DNA of 64,000 bases, taken from contig NZ_JAJDFY010000001.1 in NCBI RefSeq assembly GCF_024704365.1, positions 62,001 through 126,000 on the forward strand, read 5' to 3'. The notes under the pieces are model-generated. The model saw only the letters and a program-made list of their open reading frames with translations. It had not been told where the DNA came from and did no database searches. Source of the DNA: Thermomonas sp. S9. Lineage in GTDB: Bacteria > Pseudomonadota > Gammaproteobacteria > Xanthomonadales > Xanthomonadaceae. Position 1 is the first letter of the stretch; every line of letters starts with the position of its first letter. This document shows positions 1 through 10,606 of the stretch, one piece after another. The position numbers and the translations under genes are program-made.

Positions 1-136
1 AACCCTCGCCGAGCACCGCGCCGTCACGCGCGATCACGCAGCCGACCATCGGGTTCGGGCGGGTGGTGTAGGCGCCGCGCTCGGCCAGGCGCAGGGCTCG
101 CGCCATCAGCGCATGGTCGGCGGCGGAAAAACTCAT
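1..136 (-). CDS. ribD: Riboflavin biosynthesis deaminase/reductase RibD, N-terminal fragment
   Basis: Only the first 45 codons lie in the window; the gene continues past base 1. The peptide begins [20 protein letters not shown] and contains [14 protein letters not shown], the typical start of the RibD deaminase domain, which deaminates the pyrimidine intermediate in riboflavin synthesis; the zinc-ligand motifs lie outside. The ATG overlaps the nrdR stop by four bases (ATGA), so the two are probably translated from one leftward message. The nrdR-ribD order is common in proteobacteria, which supports the call despite the short fragment. Confidence 0.88.
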   Translation of the reverse strand, partial: MSFSAADHALMARALRLAERGAYTTRPNPMVGCVIARDGAVLGEG

Positions 137-666
137 CGCCGCCGCAGCCGCTCGGGGCCACGCGCGGCCGCGGCGGGCTCGCCGTCCAACAGCGGCAGCT
201 GGCCTTCACCGGGTAGATCGCGCTCCAGCCGGTCCAGTTCCTCGCGGAAATCGGCCACGTCCTCGAAACTGCGGTACACCGAGGCGAAGCGCACGTAGCC
301 GACGTGGTCGAGCTTGCGCAACTGCTCCATCACGAACTCGCCGACCCGGCGCGAGGGCAGCTCGCGCTCGCCACTCATGCGCACCGCGTGCACCACCGCG
401 CGCACCGCGGCCTCCACCTGCTCATCCGAAACCGGCCGCTTCTGCAGCGCGCGGTCGAAGCCGGCGCGCAGCTTGCGCGCGTCGAACGCCTCGCGGCGGT
501 CGTCGCTCTTGATGATCGCCGGCAGCTTCAGCTCGATGGTCTCGAGGGTGGAGAAGCGCTCGCCGCAGGCCTCGCAGCCGCGGCGGCGGCGGATGGTCGC
601 GCCGTCCTCGCTGACCCGCGAGTCAAGGACGCGGGTATCGGCATGCTGGCAGAACGGGCAGTGCAT
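133..666 (-). CDS. nrdR: Transcriptional repressor NrdR
   Basis: A 177-residue protein with the NrdR layout. An N-terminal zinc ribbon has Cys3/Cys6 (MHCPFC) and Cys31/Cys34 (GCEACGERF), followed by an ATP-cone domain at about residues 49-139 that senses ATP/dATP. NrdR represses ribonucleotide reductase operons by binding NrdR boxes. The C-terminal tail (about 25 residues, rich in Ala, Gly and Arg) is slightly longer than in most homologues. It starts at an ATG 9 bases downstream of the neighbouring TonB-like gene and overlaps ribD, giving a glyA / TonB-like / nrdR / ribD leftward group. No frame break is seen. Confidence 0.96.
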   Translation of the reverse strand: MHCPFCQHADTRVLDSRVSEDGATIRRRRGCEACGERFSTLETIELKLPAIIKSDDRREAFDARKLRAGFDRALQKRPVSDEQVEAAVRAVVHAVRMSGERELPSRRVGEFVMEQLRKLDHVGYVRFASVYRSFEDVADFREELDRLERDLPGEGQLPLLDGEPAAAARGPERLRRR

Positions 667-675
667 CGGCCGCGG

Positions 676-1227
676 TCACTCCTGGCTGCCGCCACCGCTG
701 CCGGAATCGCCGCCGCTGCCGCCGCCACGCCGGATCGGGCGGAACGAGATCGGCACCGCGAGCACGCTGGTGACCGGCTTGCCGTCGATCGTGGCCGGCT
801 CGAAGCTGGCGTTGCGCAGGACGCGCTTGGCGGCGATGGCAAAGGCGCCATCGGACATGCACACGGCTTCCGCCGCCAGCGGCTTGCCGTCGGCACCGAC
901 CAGCACAGCCACCACCACCGTGGCCGGCTTGCCTTCCAGCCCGCGCGGCGGGATCACCTTGCCGCTGCTGATGACTTTCGGCGGGGTGTGCGAGGCGGTC
1001 GCGGCCGGCGCCTGCGGCCAGGCCCCGCCGAACACCTCGCCCATGGTCTTGCCTTCGAACGGCTGCACATCGCCGCGGCGGCAGGTGACCGGCAGGTCGC
1101 GCGCGCCGGGGGTGCTGTAGTCGGTATTGCTGCTCCAGCGCGGCGCCGGCGACTGCGCCTGCGCGGTGGCGGCGACCGCGGCAAGCCCGGCGAGGGCGGT
1201 GGGAAGCAGGAAACGGGGCTTGCGCAT
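676..1227 (-). CDS. Secreted protein with a TonB C-terminal-type domain
   Basis: A 183-residue protein with a Sec signal peptide (Arg/Lys start, hydrophobic residues 6-20, probable cleavage after AQA near 24). Residues about 85-165 (GKPATVVVAVLVGADGKP ... RNASFEPATIDGKPV) match the TonB C-terminal fold that energy-transducing proteins use to touch outer-membrane receptors. There is no retained membrane anchor or proline-rich spacer, so it is probably a free periplasmic protein rather than a working TonB. The tail is Gly/Ser rich. It is inserted between glyA and nrdR, genes that are adjacent in many relatives; no link to folate or nucleotide metabolism is evident. Confidence 0.7.
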   Translation of the reverse strand: MRKPRFLLPTALAGLAAVAATAQAQSPAPRWSSNTDYSTPGARDLPVTCRRGDVQPFEGKTMGEVFGGAWPQAPAATASHTPPKVISSGKVIPPRGLEGKPATVVVAVLVGADGKPLAAEAVCMSDGAFAIAAKRVLRNASFEPATIDGKPVTSVLAVPISFRPIRRGGGSGGDSGSGGGSQE

Positions 1228-1256
1228 GGCGGGATCCTTCTGGAGTCAGGAATGGA

Positions 1257-2525
1257 TCAACGATAGACCGGGAACTGCCGGCACTGCTGCTCGACCCTGG
1301 CGCGCACGCCGGCGATCACGGCCTCGTCGTTCGGGTTGTCCAGCACGTCGCAGATCCAGCCGGCCAGCGCTTCGCAGTCGGCCTCTTTATAGCCGCGGGT
1401 GGTGACGGCGGGCGTGCCGATGCGCAGGCCGGAGGTGACGAAGGGCTTGCGCGGGTCGTTCGGCACCGAGTTCTTGTTGACGGTGATGTGCGCCTTGCCC
1501 AGCGCCTCCTCGGCCTGCTTGCCGGAGACGTCCTTACCGATCAAATCCACCAGCATCAGATGGTTCTGGGTACCGCCGGAGACGATCCTGTAGCCGCGGG
1601 ACAGGATGGCCTTCGCCATCGCCTGCGCGTTCTTCACCACCTGCTGCTGGTAGTCCCTGAACGCCGGCTCCAGCGCCTCCTTGAACGCCACCGCCTTGGC
1701 CGCGATCACGTGCATCAGCGGGCCGCCCTGGATGCCGGGGAACACGATCGACTGCAGCTTTTTCTCCAACTCCTCCGCCTGCCCGCCCATGCCGGCCTTG
1801 CTGGCCACGATGATCCCGCCGCGCGGGCCGCGCAGGGTCTTGTGGGTGGTGGAGGTCACCACGTGCGCATGCGGCAGCGGGCTCGGGTACACGCCGGCGG
1901 CGACGAGGCCGGCCACGTGCGCCATGTCCACGAACAGGTACGCGCCCACCTTGTCGGCGATGGCGCGGAAACGCGCCCAGTCCACCACCTGCGAATAGGC
2001 GGAGAAGCCGGCCACGACCATCTTCGGCCTGTGTTCCAGCGCCAGCCGCTCGACTTCGTCATAGTCGATCAGGCCGGCATCGTTGACGCCGTATTGCACC
2101 GCGTTGAACAGCTTGCCCGAGGCATTCACCTTGGCGCCGTGGGTGAGGTGGCCGCCGTGCGCCAGCGACATGCCGAGGAGGGTGTCGCCCGGTTGCAGCA
2201 GCGCGAAATACACGGCCTGGTTGGCCTGCGAGCCGCTGTGCGGCTGCACGTTCGCATAATCCGCGCCGAACAGCTGCCTGCAGCGGTCGATGGCCAGCTG
2301 CTCGGCGATGTCCACGTAGTCGCAGCCGCCGTAGTAGCGCTTGCCGGGATAGCCTTCGGCGTACTTGTTGGTGAGCTGGCTGCCCTGCGCCTCCATCACC
2401 CGGGGGCTGGCGTAGTTCTCAGAGGCGATCAGCTCGACGTGGTCTTCCTGGCGCCGGTTTTCCGCGGCGATCGCCTGGGCGAGCTCGGGGTCGAAGGCGG
2501 CAAGCGTGTCGGCGCGGGAGAACAT
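1257..2525 (-). CDS. glyA: Serine hydroxymethyltransferase
   Basis: A 422-residue PLP enzyme that interconverts serine and glycine while charging tetrahydrofolate with a one-carbon unit. The PLP lysine is K229 in [17 protein letters not shown], the same position as in E. coli; [13 protein letters not shown] near 31-43 and the [10 protein letters not shown] substrate loop near 58-67 are intact. The start [11 protein letters not shown] is chosen because homology begins there, although the frame is open much further upstream. The start lies inside the 3' end of the LysR reading frame. A TACAAT hexamer 37 bases upstream is a plausible own promoter. Confidence 0.97.
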   Translation of the reverse strand: MFSRADTLAAFDPELAQAIAAENRRQEDHVELIASENYASPRVMEAQGSQLTNKYAEGYPGKRYYGGCDYVDIAEQLAIDRCRQLFGADYANVQPHSGSQANQAVYFALLQPGDTLLGMSLAHGGHLTHGAKVNASGKLFNAVQYGVNDAGLIDYDEVERLALEHRPKMVVAGFSAYSQVVDWARFRAIADKVGAYLFVDMAHVAGLVAAGVYPSPLPHAHVVTSTTHKTLRGPRGGIIVASKAGMGGQAEELEKKLQSIVFPGIQGGPLMHVIAAKAVAFKEALEPAFRDYQQQVVKNAQAMAKAILSRGYRIVSGGTQNHLMLVDLIGKDVSGKQAEEALGKAHITVNKNSVPNDPRKPFVTSGLRIGTPAVTTRGYKEADCEALAGWICDVLDNPNDEAVIAGVRARVEQQCRQFPVYR

Positions 2526-3442
2526 TCGGGAATCTCCGGGGAAGGCGTGGGGAATTGGCCGATTGTAGCCCGCAGGAAGGCCGCGAGCGCCCCGCCCCGG
2601 TAGCGCCCGCGTGCCAGCAGCAGCGTCAGCCTGCGCTGCAACAGCGGCTGCAGGAACGGCACCGGCAGCGCGCGCAGGCGGCCGTCCGCCAGCGCCTCGC
2701 GGACCGCCACTTCCGGCAGCAGGGCGATGCCCAGCCCGGCCACCACCGCCTGCTTGATCGCCTCGGTCTGCGCCAGCTCCAGCTGCCGGCGCGGTGGCGG
2801 CAGCCGCTCCAGCAGACGTTCGGTCAGTGCGCGGGTGGCCGAGCCGGCCTCGCGCACCACCCAATCGACATCCGCGAAATCGGCCGCGGTGAGCCGTCGG
2901 CGCACGGCCAGCGGATGCGCCGCCGGCGCCACCACCTGCAGCGCATCGTCGCGCCAGTGCACCGCCTCCAGCTCCGGGTGCAGCACCGCGCCCTCCACGC
3001 AGGCCACGTCCAGCGCGTGCGCGGCCAGCGCCCGCGCGATCCCGTCGGTATTGCCCACCCGCAGCCGCACCGTCACCTGCGGATGCGCGCGCACGAAATC
3101 ACCCAGCAGCTCCTCCACCCGGTAGTTGCCGACGGTATTGCTGGCGCCGATGCGCAGTTCGCCGGACAGCACGCCGCCGGTGTCGGTGGCGGCGCGCACG
3201 AATGCGGCCTGGCGCTCCAGCAGGTCCTGCGCCAGCGGCAGCAGGGCGCGCCCGCGCGGGCTCAGGTGCAGGCGCCCGCGCACGCGGTCGAACAGGGGCG
3301 CGCCCAGCCGCCGTTCCAGCTCGGCCAGCGCCATGCTCGCCGCCGGCTGGGTGAGGTGCAGCTGCTCTGCAGCCTGGCGCAGGCTGCCGGCCGCGGCGGC
3401 ACGCACGAACACTTCCAGCTGGCGCGGGGGGACGTGATTCAT
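2429..3442 (-). CDS. LysR-family regulator (YeiE-like)
   Basis: The first approximately 290 residues form a complete LysR protein: winged helix-turn-helix at about 7-66 ([20 protein letters not shown]) and a periplasmic-binding-type effector domain after about 90. It is divergent from a YeiH-family exporter gene, the arrangement of yeiE/yeiH in enterobacteria, so it probably controls that exporter in response to a small ligand. The reading frame has no stop until base 2429, giving a 46-residue tail after FLRATIGQF that overlaps glyA by 97 bases and looks like translated glyA start region. No other frame offers a close stop, so either the overlap is real or a stop was lost by substitution. Confidence 0.85.
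   Translation of the reverse strand: MNHVPPRQLEVFVRAAAAGSLRQAAEQLHLTQPAASMALAELERRLGAPLFDRVRGRLHLSPRGRALLPLAQDLLERQAAFVRAATDTGGVLSGELRIGASNTVGNYRVEELLGDFVRAHPQVTVRLRVGNTDGIARALAAHALDVACVEGAVLHPELEAVHWRDDALQVVAPAAHPLAVRRRLTAADFADVDWVVREAGSATRALTERLLERLPPPRRQLELAQTEAIKQAVVAGLGIALLPEVAVREALADGRLRALPVPFLQPLLQRRLTLLLARGRYRGGALAAFLRATIGQFPTPSPEIPECSPAPTRLPPSTPSSPRRSPRKTGARKTTSS
2563..2568 (-). promoter_or_regulatory. Candidate -10 element for glyA
   Basis: On the minus strand the hexamer TACAAT lies 37 bases before the glyA ATG, within the end of the LysR frame. The same hexamer precedes lipA, purL and lptF in this window. No convincing -35 is seen. Confidence 0.45.
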
Positions 3443-3535
3443 CAGTGATGATTATCGAATAAATCAGTAAGTAAAAGTTTCAATGATGATCTATCAGGCG
3501 CAGACTGGCGCCACCTCGCTTCCGGCCCTGCCGTC
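3443..3535. promoter_or_regulatory. Divergent control region of LysR gene and yeiH
   Basis: The 93-base space is AT-rich near the regulator (bases 3446-3496), in clear contrast with the GC-rich genes. It holds an imperfect dyad at 3449-3466 (TGATTAT-CGA-ATAAATCA) of the size of a LysR operator, and a related direct motif TGATGAT at 3446-3452 and 3484-3490. Binding by the neighbouring regulator is inference. Confidence 0.5.
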
Positions 3536-4561
3536 ATGTCCCTCGCCGCCGCCACGCCCCTGCCGCCCGACCGCCCAGACCGCCTGCTGCCGGGGCTGCT
3601 GCTCAGCCTGGGACTGGCGGCGCTGGCGTTCGCGCTCGGCCGCGCGCTGCCGCTGGTCGGCGGCGCGGTGTTGGGGATCGTGCTCGGACTGCTGGTGCGC
3701 AATGCGCTGGCGCCATCGCCCGGCACCGCGCCCGGCATCCGCTTCACCGGCAAATATCTGCTGCAGGCGGCGGTGATCCTGCTCGGATTCGGGCTGGATC
3801 TGCGCCAGGTGCTGCACACCGGGCTGTCCTCGCTGGCGGTGACCCTGGTGACCCTGAGCGTGGCCTTCCTGACCGCCTGGGCGCTGGCGCGGCTGCTGAA
3901 GGTGCATCATGGGCTGGGCACCCTGATCGGGGTCGGCACCGCGATCTGCGGCGGCTCGGCGATCGCCGCGGTGGCGCCGATCCTGCGCCCGGACGAGCAC
4001 GACACCGCGCTGGCGATGTCCACCATCTTCCTGTTCAACCTGCTGGCGGTGCTGCTGTTTCCGCCGCTGGGCCATCTGATCGGACTGAGCGACGCCGGCT
4101 TCGGGCTGTGGGCGGGCACCGCGATCAACGACACCTCCTCGGTGGTGGCCGCCGGCTACCATTACAGCCACGCCGCCGGCGACATCGCCACCGTGGTCAA
4201 GCTGGCGCGCGCCACCCTGATCATCCCGATCTGCCTGGTGCTGGCCGGCTGGCAGCTGTGGCGCGCGCACGGCCGTGCCGAAGGCCGCCCCGACCTGCGT
4301 GGGATCGTGCCGTGGTTCATCTTCGGCTTCCTCGCCGCCTCCGCGCTGCGCAGCGCCTCCCTGGTGCCCGCCGCGCTGCTGGCGCCACTGCACCTGGCCG
4401 CGGAGTTCCTGATCGTGCTGGCGCTGACCGCGATCGGGCTGTCCGCCGACCTGCGGCGGATGGCCGCCACCGGTGCGCGCCCGCTGCTGCTGGGGCTGGG
4501 CACCTGGTTCGCGGTGGCCGCCAGCAGCCTGCTGGTGCAGGCGCTGCTGCACCAGGCCTGA
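3536..4561 (+). CDS. yeiH: YeiH-family putative exporter (UPF0324)
   Basis: A 341-residue polytopic membrane protein with about ten hydrophobic helices. The family landmarks are present: AAVILLGFGLDL, the conserved GTAICGGSAIAA segment near 138-149, FNLLAVLLFPPLGH, and GTAINDTSSVVAAG. The family is annotated as a putative sulfate (or sulfonate-derived anion) exporter of the inner membrane; the substrate here is not shown by the sequence. It starts 93 bases from the divergent LysR gene, its likely regulator, and ends before a strong hairpin. No frame break is seen. Confidence 0.9.
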   Translation: MSLAAATPLPPDRPDRLLPGLLLSLGLAALAFALGRALPLVGGAVLGIVLGLLVRNALAPSPGTAPGIRFTGKYLLQAAVILLGFGLDLRQVLHTGLSSLAVTLVTLSVAFLTAWALARLLKVHHGLGTLIGVGTAICGGSAIAAVAPILRPDEHDTALAMSTIFLFNLLAVLLFPPLGHLIGLSDAGFGLWAGTAINDTSSVVAAGYHYSHAAGDIATVVKLARATLIIPICLVLAGWQLWRAHGRAEGRPDLRGIVPWFIFGFLAASALRSASLVPAALLAPLHLAAEFLIVLALTAIGLSADLRRMAATGARPLLLGLGTWFAVAASSLLVQALLHQA

Positions 4562-4576
4562 GGCCTTGCGAAACGA

Positions 4577-4600
4577 CGAAGGCGCCCACAGGCGCCTTCG
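4577..4600. terminator. Hairpin between convergent yeiH and RcnB-like genes
   Basis: A perfect 10-bp stem (CGAAGGCGCC / GGCGCCTTCG) with a CACA loop lies 15 bases after the yeiH stop. It has no T run, so it is at best a weak intrinsic terminator, usable from both sides. Confidence 0.6.
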
Positions 4601-4627
4601 CGTTCACGCGCGCCGTGGCACCGGCGC

Positions 4628-5077
4628 TCAGTGGCGCAGGATGAGATCGGCGATGATCCCGGTCGTCGCCGCCACCAGCAGGAAGTCGCCGGCGTCGCTG
4701 CGTCGCCAGTAATAGCCGCGCGGCGGCGGCGCCAGGCGGTAGTAGCGCCAGTCGTCCACCACGTAGGTCGGGCCGTAGCCGGGGCCGTAGTAATACCCGC
4801 CACGCACCCAGCGCGGCGGTGGAACCGGGCGATAGACCACGCGCGGCGGCAGCGGGCGGTACACCACCTCGCGCTCGTGGATCACCTTCACCTTCTTCGG
4901 CGGGCCGCGGTGCCAGCCGCGGTCGTCGTGGTGTTCCCAGCGCTCCCAGCGCTCGTCGCGGCGGTCATCGCGGTCATGGCCACGGCCATGGCCATGGCCA
5001 TCGTAGGCGGCGGCCGGCCCGGACAGCAGGGCCAGCAGCAGCGGGGCAGTTGCCAGGGCGAACAGGCTGCGCTTCAT
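4628..5077 (-). CDS. RcnB-like periplasmic protein
   Basis: A 149-residue exported protein. A signal peptide (MKRSLFALATAPLLLALL ... PAAA) is followed by a His/Asp/Arg-rich stretch, a Pro-Tyr-rich middle (PRVVYRPVPPPR, YYYGPGYGP), and the signature DDWRYYRLAPPPRGYYW typical of RcnB/CigR-type proteins, ending in a short hydrophobic helix. RcnB is linked to nickel/cobalt homeostasis; many homologues are uncharacterised envelope proteins, so the metal role is only a possibility. The second of two in-frame ATGs is chosen: GGAG lies 7 bases before it but only about 1 base before the first ATG (5083). Confidence 0.75.
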   Translation of the reverse strand: MKRSLFALATAPLLLALLSGPAAAYDGHGHGRGHDRDDRRDERWERWEHHDDRGWHRGPPKKVKVIHEREVVYRPLPPRVVYRPVPPPRWVRGGYYYGPGYGPTYVVDDWRYYRLAPPPRGYYWRRSDAGDFLLVAATTGIIADLILRH

Positions 5078-5189
5078 CGTCATTCTCCTACGTCCGTCGG
5101 GTGGGCCTGGGGCCGATCATGCCGGCGCCGGCTGAACCTGCACTGGCTTTTACCACGCCCGTGCCCCCGGCGACAGGCGCGGTTCACCT

Positions 5190-5277
5190 CCGCCCGCCGC
5201 GGCGGGCGGGGGGCGACGGGTATAATTCGCGCATCCCAATCCCCGCCGCCGCCCGCGCCCCGCGCGCAGGCGCGGGC
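5190..5277 (+). promoter_or_regulatory. ettA promoter and leader: palindrome, TATAAT, leader hairpin
   Basis: A perfect 20-base palindrome (CCGCCCGCCG CGGCGGGCGG) at 5190-5209 is followed by a consensus TATAAT at 5221-5226, the best -10 in the window; no -35 is visible at 17 bases. The leader then contains a 9-bp stem at 5251-5259 / 5269-5277 shortly before the ettA ribosome-binding site. Promoter call is from the hexamer; roles of the palindrome and leader stem are unknown. Confidence 0.55.
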
Positions 5278-5297
5278 GCGCTCACGGAGCTTTCCGC

Positions 5298-6964
<1,667 letters not shown>

Positions 6965-6968
6965 CACC

Positions 6969-6996
6969 GGGGCGCCCGCGGCCATGCGGGCGCCCC
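6969..6996 (+). terminator. Terminator-like hairpin after ettA
   Basis: A perfect 11-bp stem (GGGGCGCCCGC / GCGGGCGCCCC) with a 6-base loop begins 5 bases after the ettA stop. No T run follows, but stem strength and place fit an ettA terminator. Confidence 0.65.
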
Positions 6997-7012
6997 GCCG
7001 CAGGAGGGAGAC

Positions 7013-7843
7013 ATGGGCTTCATCGACAAACTGCGCGCCCGCTGGCGTGACGCCGACACCCTGCTCTGCGTCGGCCTCGACCCCGACCTGGCGCGGCTGC
7101 CCGAGCGCTTCCTCGCCGGCGATGCGCTGGACGAGGCCGAGGCGTTGTTCGGGTTCTGCCGCGACATCGCCGATGCCACCGCCGAGTTCGCCTGCGCGTT
7201 CAAGCCGCAGATCGCCTACTTCGCCGCCCACAACGGCGGCGAAGCCGCGCTGCAACGGCTGATCGCGCACATCAACGCCGCCCATCCGCAGGTGCCGGTG
7301 ATCCTCGACGCCAAGCGCGGCGACATCGGCAGCACCGCGCAGCAGTACGCCTGCGAGGCGTTCGAGCGCTATGGCGCCGACGCGGTGACGTTGAACCCGT
7401 ACATGGGGCGCGACTCCGCGCAGCCGTTCCTGCAGTACAACGACCGCGGCTGCATCTTCCTCTGCCACACCTCCAACCCCGGCGCGCGCGACTTCCAGGA
7501 ACTGCCGGTGGACGGCGAGCCGCTGTACCGGCGCATCGCGCGCACCATTGCCGGCGACTGGAACGCCGACGGCAACTGCGCGCTGGTGGTGGGCGCCACC
7601 TTCCCGCGCGAGCTGGCGGAGATCCGCGCGATCGTCGGCGACATGCCGCTGCTGATTCCCGGCGTGGGCGCGCAGGGCGGCGACGTCGAGGCCGTGGTGC
7701 GCAACGGCAGGTCCGCCGACGGCAGCGGGCTGATGATCAATTCCTCGCGCGGGATCCTGTACGCCGGCTCCGGCGAGGGCTATGCCGAGGCCGCCGCGCA
7801 GGCCGCGCGCGAGCTGCGCGATACAATCAACCGCTGGCGCTGA
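7013..7843 (+). CDS. pyrF: Orotidine 5'-phosphate decarboxylase, group II
   Basis: A 276-residue enzyme for the last step of UMP synthesis. The active-site motif [12 protein letters not shown] near 101-112, the early [11 protein letters not shown], and the C-terminal [10 protein letters not shown] and NSSRGILYA phosphate-binding segments match the longer group II (mycobacterial-type) PyrF rather than the approximately 230-residue E. coli form. A strong ribosome-binding site (AGGAGGGAG) precedes the ATG. The 3' end carries a TACAAT hexamer that probably starts lipA transcription. Confidence 0.95.
   Translation: MGFIDKLRARWRDADTLLCVGLDPDLARLPERFLAGDALDEAEALFGFCRDIADATAEFACAFKPQIAYFAAHNGGEAALQRLIAHINAAHPQVPVILDAKRGDIGSTAQQYACEAFERYGADAVTLNPYMGRDSAQPFLQYNDRGCIFLCHTSNPGARDFQELPVDGEPLYRRIARTIAGDWNADGNCALVVGATFPRELAEIRAIVGDMPLLIPGVGAQGGDVEAVVRNGRSADGSGLMINSSRGILYAGSGEGYAEAAAQAARELRDTINRWR
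7822..7827 (+). promoter_or_regulatory. Candidate -10 element for lipA
   Basis: TACAAT within the last codons of pyrF, 39 bases before the lipA ATG. No -35 match is seen; the call rests on the hexamer and its recurrence before other genes here. Confidence 0.4.
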
Positions 7844-7866
7844 CCGGCGCCGCCACTGGAACCCCC

Positions 7867-8844
7867 ATGTCCAGCCAACCGCACGTCCCCGACGGCAGCA
7901 AGTATCTCAGCCCGCAAGGCACCCGCGCGATCAAGAGCGGGATCAAGCCCAATGCCAACAGCAGCATCCCCGACGTGGACCGCAAGCCGCCGTGGCTGCG
8001 GATCAAGCTGCCCAGCGGCGCCGCCTACGAGTCGGTGCACGACATCGTGCGCACCCACAAGCTCAACACCGTGTGCGCCGAGTCGCGCTGCCCGAACATC
8101 GCCGAATGCTGGAGCAACGGCACCGCCACCCTGATGCTGATGGGCGCGGTATGCACCCGCGCCTGCAAGTTCTGCGCGGTGGCCACCGGGAATCCCCGCG
8201 GCTGGCTGGATCCGCAGGAGCCCGCGCACGTGTCCGAGGCGGTCGCCCTGATGGGCCTGAAGTACGTGGTGCTGACTTCGGTGGACCGCGACGATCTGCC
8301 CGATGGCGGCGCCGGCCACTACGCCGCCTGCATCCGCGCCATCCACGCGCGCTGCCCGGACACCGCGGTGGAGGCGCTGACGCCGGATTTCTCCGGCGAC
8401 GAGGCGCACGTGGCCACCGTGCTGGACGCGGGGCTGGCGGTATTCGCGCAGAACCTGGAGACGGTCGAGCGGCTCACCCACACAGTGCGCGACCCGCGCG
8501 CGGGCTACCGGCAGACCCTCGACGTGCTGGCCTTCGCCAAGCGCCACGCGCCCGCCACCCTCACCAAGACCAGCCTGATGCTGGGCCTGGGCGAGACCGA
8601 CGCGGAGATCGCGCAGGCGCTGGACGACATGCGCGCGGCGAACGTGGACATCGTCACCCTGGGCCAGTACATGCGCCCCAGCAAGCACCACCTGCCGGTG
8701 CAGCGCTTCGTCACCCCCGAGGAGTTCCGCGGCTACCGCGAGCTGGCGCTGGCCAAGGGCTTCCGCGAGGCCGTGGCCGGTGCGCTGGTGCGCTCCAGCT
8801 ACCGCGCCGAACGCGTGCTCGAGGGCAACAACCTCGGCCTGTGA
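7867..8844 (+). CDS. lipA: Lipoyl synthase
   Basis: A 325-residue radical-SAM enzyme that inserts two sulfurs into protein-bound octanoate to make lipoate. Both iron-sulfur clusters are visible: the auxiliary cluster Cys70/Cys75/Cys81 in [13 protein letters not shown] and the SAM cluster Cys96/Cys100/Cys103 in CTRACKFC. The conserved C-terminal RSSYRAE serine, which ligates the auxiliary cluster, is present near the end. Length and ends match the family. It lies 23 bases after pyrF on the same strand and faces the MliC-like gene. Confidence 0.97.
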   Translation: MSSQPHVPDGSKYLSPQGTRAIKSGIKPNANSSIPDVDRKPPWLRIKLPSGAAYESVHDIVRTHKLNTVCAESRCPNIAECWSNGTATLMLMGAVCTRACKFCAVATGNPRGWLDPQEPAHVSEAVALMGLKYVVLTSVDRDDLPDGGAGHYAACIRAIHARCPDTAVEALTPDFSGDEAHVATVLDAGLAVFAQNLETVERLTHTVRDPRAGYRQTLDVLAFAKRHAPATLTKTSLMLGLGETDAEIAQALDDMRAANVDIVTLGQYMRPSKHHLPVQRFVTPEEFRGYRELALAKGFREAVAGALVRSSYRAERVLEGNNLGL

Positions 8845-8877
8845 CCGTGGCGGCGCACAGCCGTCAGAACGAGGCCG

Positions 8878-9234
8878 TCAGGGCTTGGCCTTGCACTGCA
8901 GCGGCGCCATCCGCCCGATCTCCACGGTGAGATCATCGCCCTTGCCGCGGATGGTGGTGGTGCGGCTGGCATAGACGAAGCCTGAGCCGCTGGGCTCCTG
9001 CTGCAGCTCGGTGGTCTGCCCGCCGCGCACCAGCACCGCTACGCCCTGCGCCGGGAAGAACCGCACCGACAGGTCCAGCCCGTTGCTGCAGGTGAACGCC
9101 ACCTCGCGGTCCTGTGGCGAGCCGTCGTTGGTCACCGGCCTGTCCACCGCCACCGGCGTCGCGGCGCAGCCCGCGACCAGCCCCGCTACCACCAGCGCGG
9201 CCGCGTGGGCCGCCATCGTCTTGCGCATGTCCAT
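8878..9234 (-). CDS. MliC-like lipoprotein (membrane-bound lysozyme inhibitor family)
   Basis: A 118-residue lipoprotein: signal peptide with lipobox LVAGC, acylated Cys at 23, then a small beta domain with FTCSNGLDLSVRF and a late QCKAKP cysteine, the spacing expected for the MliC disulfide. MliC proteins sit in the outer membrane and block C-type lysozyme. Similarity is partial, so inhibition is inferred. The start MDMRKTMAAH is chosen over an upstream GTG because GGGAGGA lies just before it and the signal peptide begins there. A TTTAAT hexamer further upstream is a possible -10. Confidence 0.72.
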   Translation of the reverse strand: MDMRKTMAAHAAALVVAGLVAGCAATPVAVDRPVTNDGSPQDREVAFTCSNGLDLSVRFFPAQGVAVLVRGGQTTELQQEPSGSGFVYASRTTTIRGKGDDLTVEIGRMAPLQCKAKP

Positions 9235-9319
9235 GGTGTCCTCCCGATTAAAGTTGAGCGCGGGTAATCCCATTTGACCGCTGGCCTGATGCCCATCGCG
9301 CCGTGCGGGCACGCCAATC

Positions 9320-9715
9320 CTAAGGCCGCTCGTCGTACGTCGGGGCGTGGTCGGCGCCGTCCAGCCAGGCGGCGCGGTCGCGGTGGAAGATGTGGGCGGT
9401 GACCGGGCCGGCGAATGCGCTGTCCAGCATGCCCGGGCGCAGGCGGATCACCTCCGGCGGGCCGGGGCGGTGGCTGAACAGCGGCGAGCCGCAGTGGCCG
9501 CAGAACTTGCGGAACACGCCCGACGAGGACTCATGGCTGGCCAGCCGCGCGTGCGGATCGCTGACGGTGAAGGTGGCCGGCTCCACCGTCACCGCGGCCA
9601 GGAAGGCGGTGCCGTTCGCCTTGCGGCAGCGCGCGCAGTGGCAGAACACCAGCGGGCCGAGCGCGCCGTCCACGGTGTAGCGAACGGAACCGCAGAGACA
9701 GGAACCGGTATGCAT
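9320..9715 (-). CDS. GFA-family zinc protein
   Basis: A 131-residue protein of the family named after glutathione-dependent formaldehyde-activating enzyme. Zinc-binding cysteines are visible in order: CLCGSV near 6-11, CHCARCRK near 25-32 and CGHCGSPLF near 73-81. Most members are of unknown substrate, so no reaction is assigned. It lies 27 bases downstream of a glycosyltransferase gene and 85 bases before the MliC-like gene on the same strand; a functional link is not evident. Confidence 0.85.
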   Translation of the reverse strand: MHTGSCLCGSVRYTVDGALGPLVFCHCARCRKANGTAFLAAVTVEPATFTVSDPHARLASHESSSGVFRKFCGHCGSPLFSHRPGPPEVIRLRPGMLDSAFAGPVTAHIFHRDRAAWLDGADHAPTYDERP

Positions 9716-9742
9716 GGGCGCGGCGCTGCAGAGGGGAGGCCG

Positions 9743-10606
9743 TCATCCTGCTTCGCCGCGCACGATCGCGGCGCTGCCGGCTCCGCCGCGGCGCAGCAGG
9801 GCCAGCGGGAAATGCAGCCAGATCGCGGCGAATACCAGGCCGCGCTGCCAGGCCGTGCGGCGCGGGGCCTCGAAGCGGTGGAAATAGCGCCAGAGCCCGC
9901 GGTGCTTGTGCCATTCCACGAACAGCCGGCGTCCGCGCGAGGACACCCCGCGCAGGTGCACGGCCTGCACATCGTTGGCACAGGCCACCGCGATCCCCGC
10001 GCGGCGCGCGCGCCGGCACAGGTCCAGATCCTCCACGTGCAGGCGATAGCCGGGATCGAACCCGCCCAGCCGCGCGAACGCCGCGCGCGGCAGCAGCAGC
10101 AGCGCGCCGGAGACCGCTTCCACCGGCTGCAGCGATTGCGTCGGGTCGGGCGCGATCGCCAGGCGCGCACGCCGCAAATCGCGCAGCATCGCCGCAAAAT
10201 CGGGGTCGTGCCGACGCGCAGCCGGGTCGCGGCGACCGTCGGCATCCACCAGATCCGCGCCGACCAGCGCACCGCCCGCGGCCTGCGCATGCGCGCGCAG
10301 GCGGGCCAGCGCATCGGGCGGCAGGAAACAGTCGGGATTGAGGAAGGCCAGCCACGGCGCATCGCAGTCCGCCGCGCCCTGGTTGCAGGCGGCCGCGAAA
10401 CCGGGGTTGTCGGGATTGGCGATGAAGCGCACCCGCGCATCCGCCAGCGCGTGCCGCTGCACGATCGACAGGCTGCTGTCGGTGGAGCCGTTGTCCACCA
10501 CCCGCACCTGCACCACGCCCTCCGCGGCGCGCACGCGCAGCAGGCATTCGTCGAGGGTTTCCTCGCTGTCGTGGCTGACCACCACCACCGCCACGCCATC
10601 ACTCAT
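9743..10606 (-). CDS. GT2-family glycosyltransferase (rhamnosyltransferase-like)
   Basis: A 287-residue GT-A fold enzyme. The nucleotide-sugar binding start VVVVSHDSEETLDECL, the VVDNGSTDSS segment, NPGFAAACNQGA, and FLNPDCFL with its Asp motif are those of WbbL/RfbF-type rhamnosyltransferases acting on lipid-linked or surface glycans. A C-terminal hydrophobic stretch (GLVFAAIWLHFPLALL) suggests membrane contact. Its ATG overlaps the stop of the upstream glycosyltransferase gene (ATGA), which in turn overlaps gspD, so all three are probably translated together. Confidence 0.85.
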   Translation of the reverse strand: MSDGVAVVVVSHDSEETLDECLLRVRAAEGVVQVRVVDNGSTDSSLSIVQRHALADARVRFIANPDNPGFAAACNQGAADCDAPWLAFLNPDCFLPPDALARLRAHAQAAGGALVGADLVDADGRRDPAARRHDPDFAAMLRDLRRARLAIAPDPTQSLQPVEAVSGALLLLPRAAFARLGGFDPGYRLHVEDLDLCRRARRAGIAVACANDVQAVHLRGVSSRGRRLFVEWHKHRGLWRYFHRFEAPRRTAWQRGLVFAAIWLHFPLALLRRGGAGSAAIVRGEAG

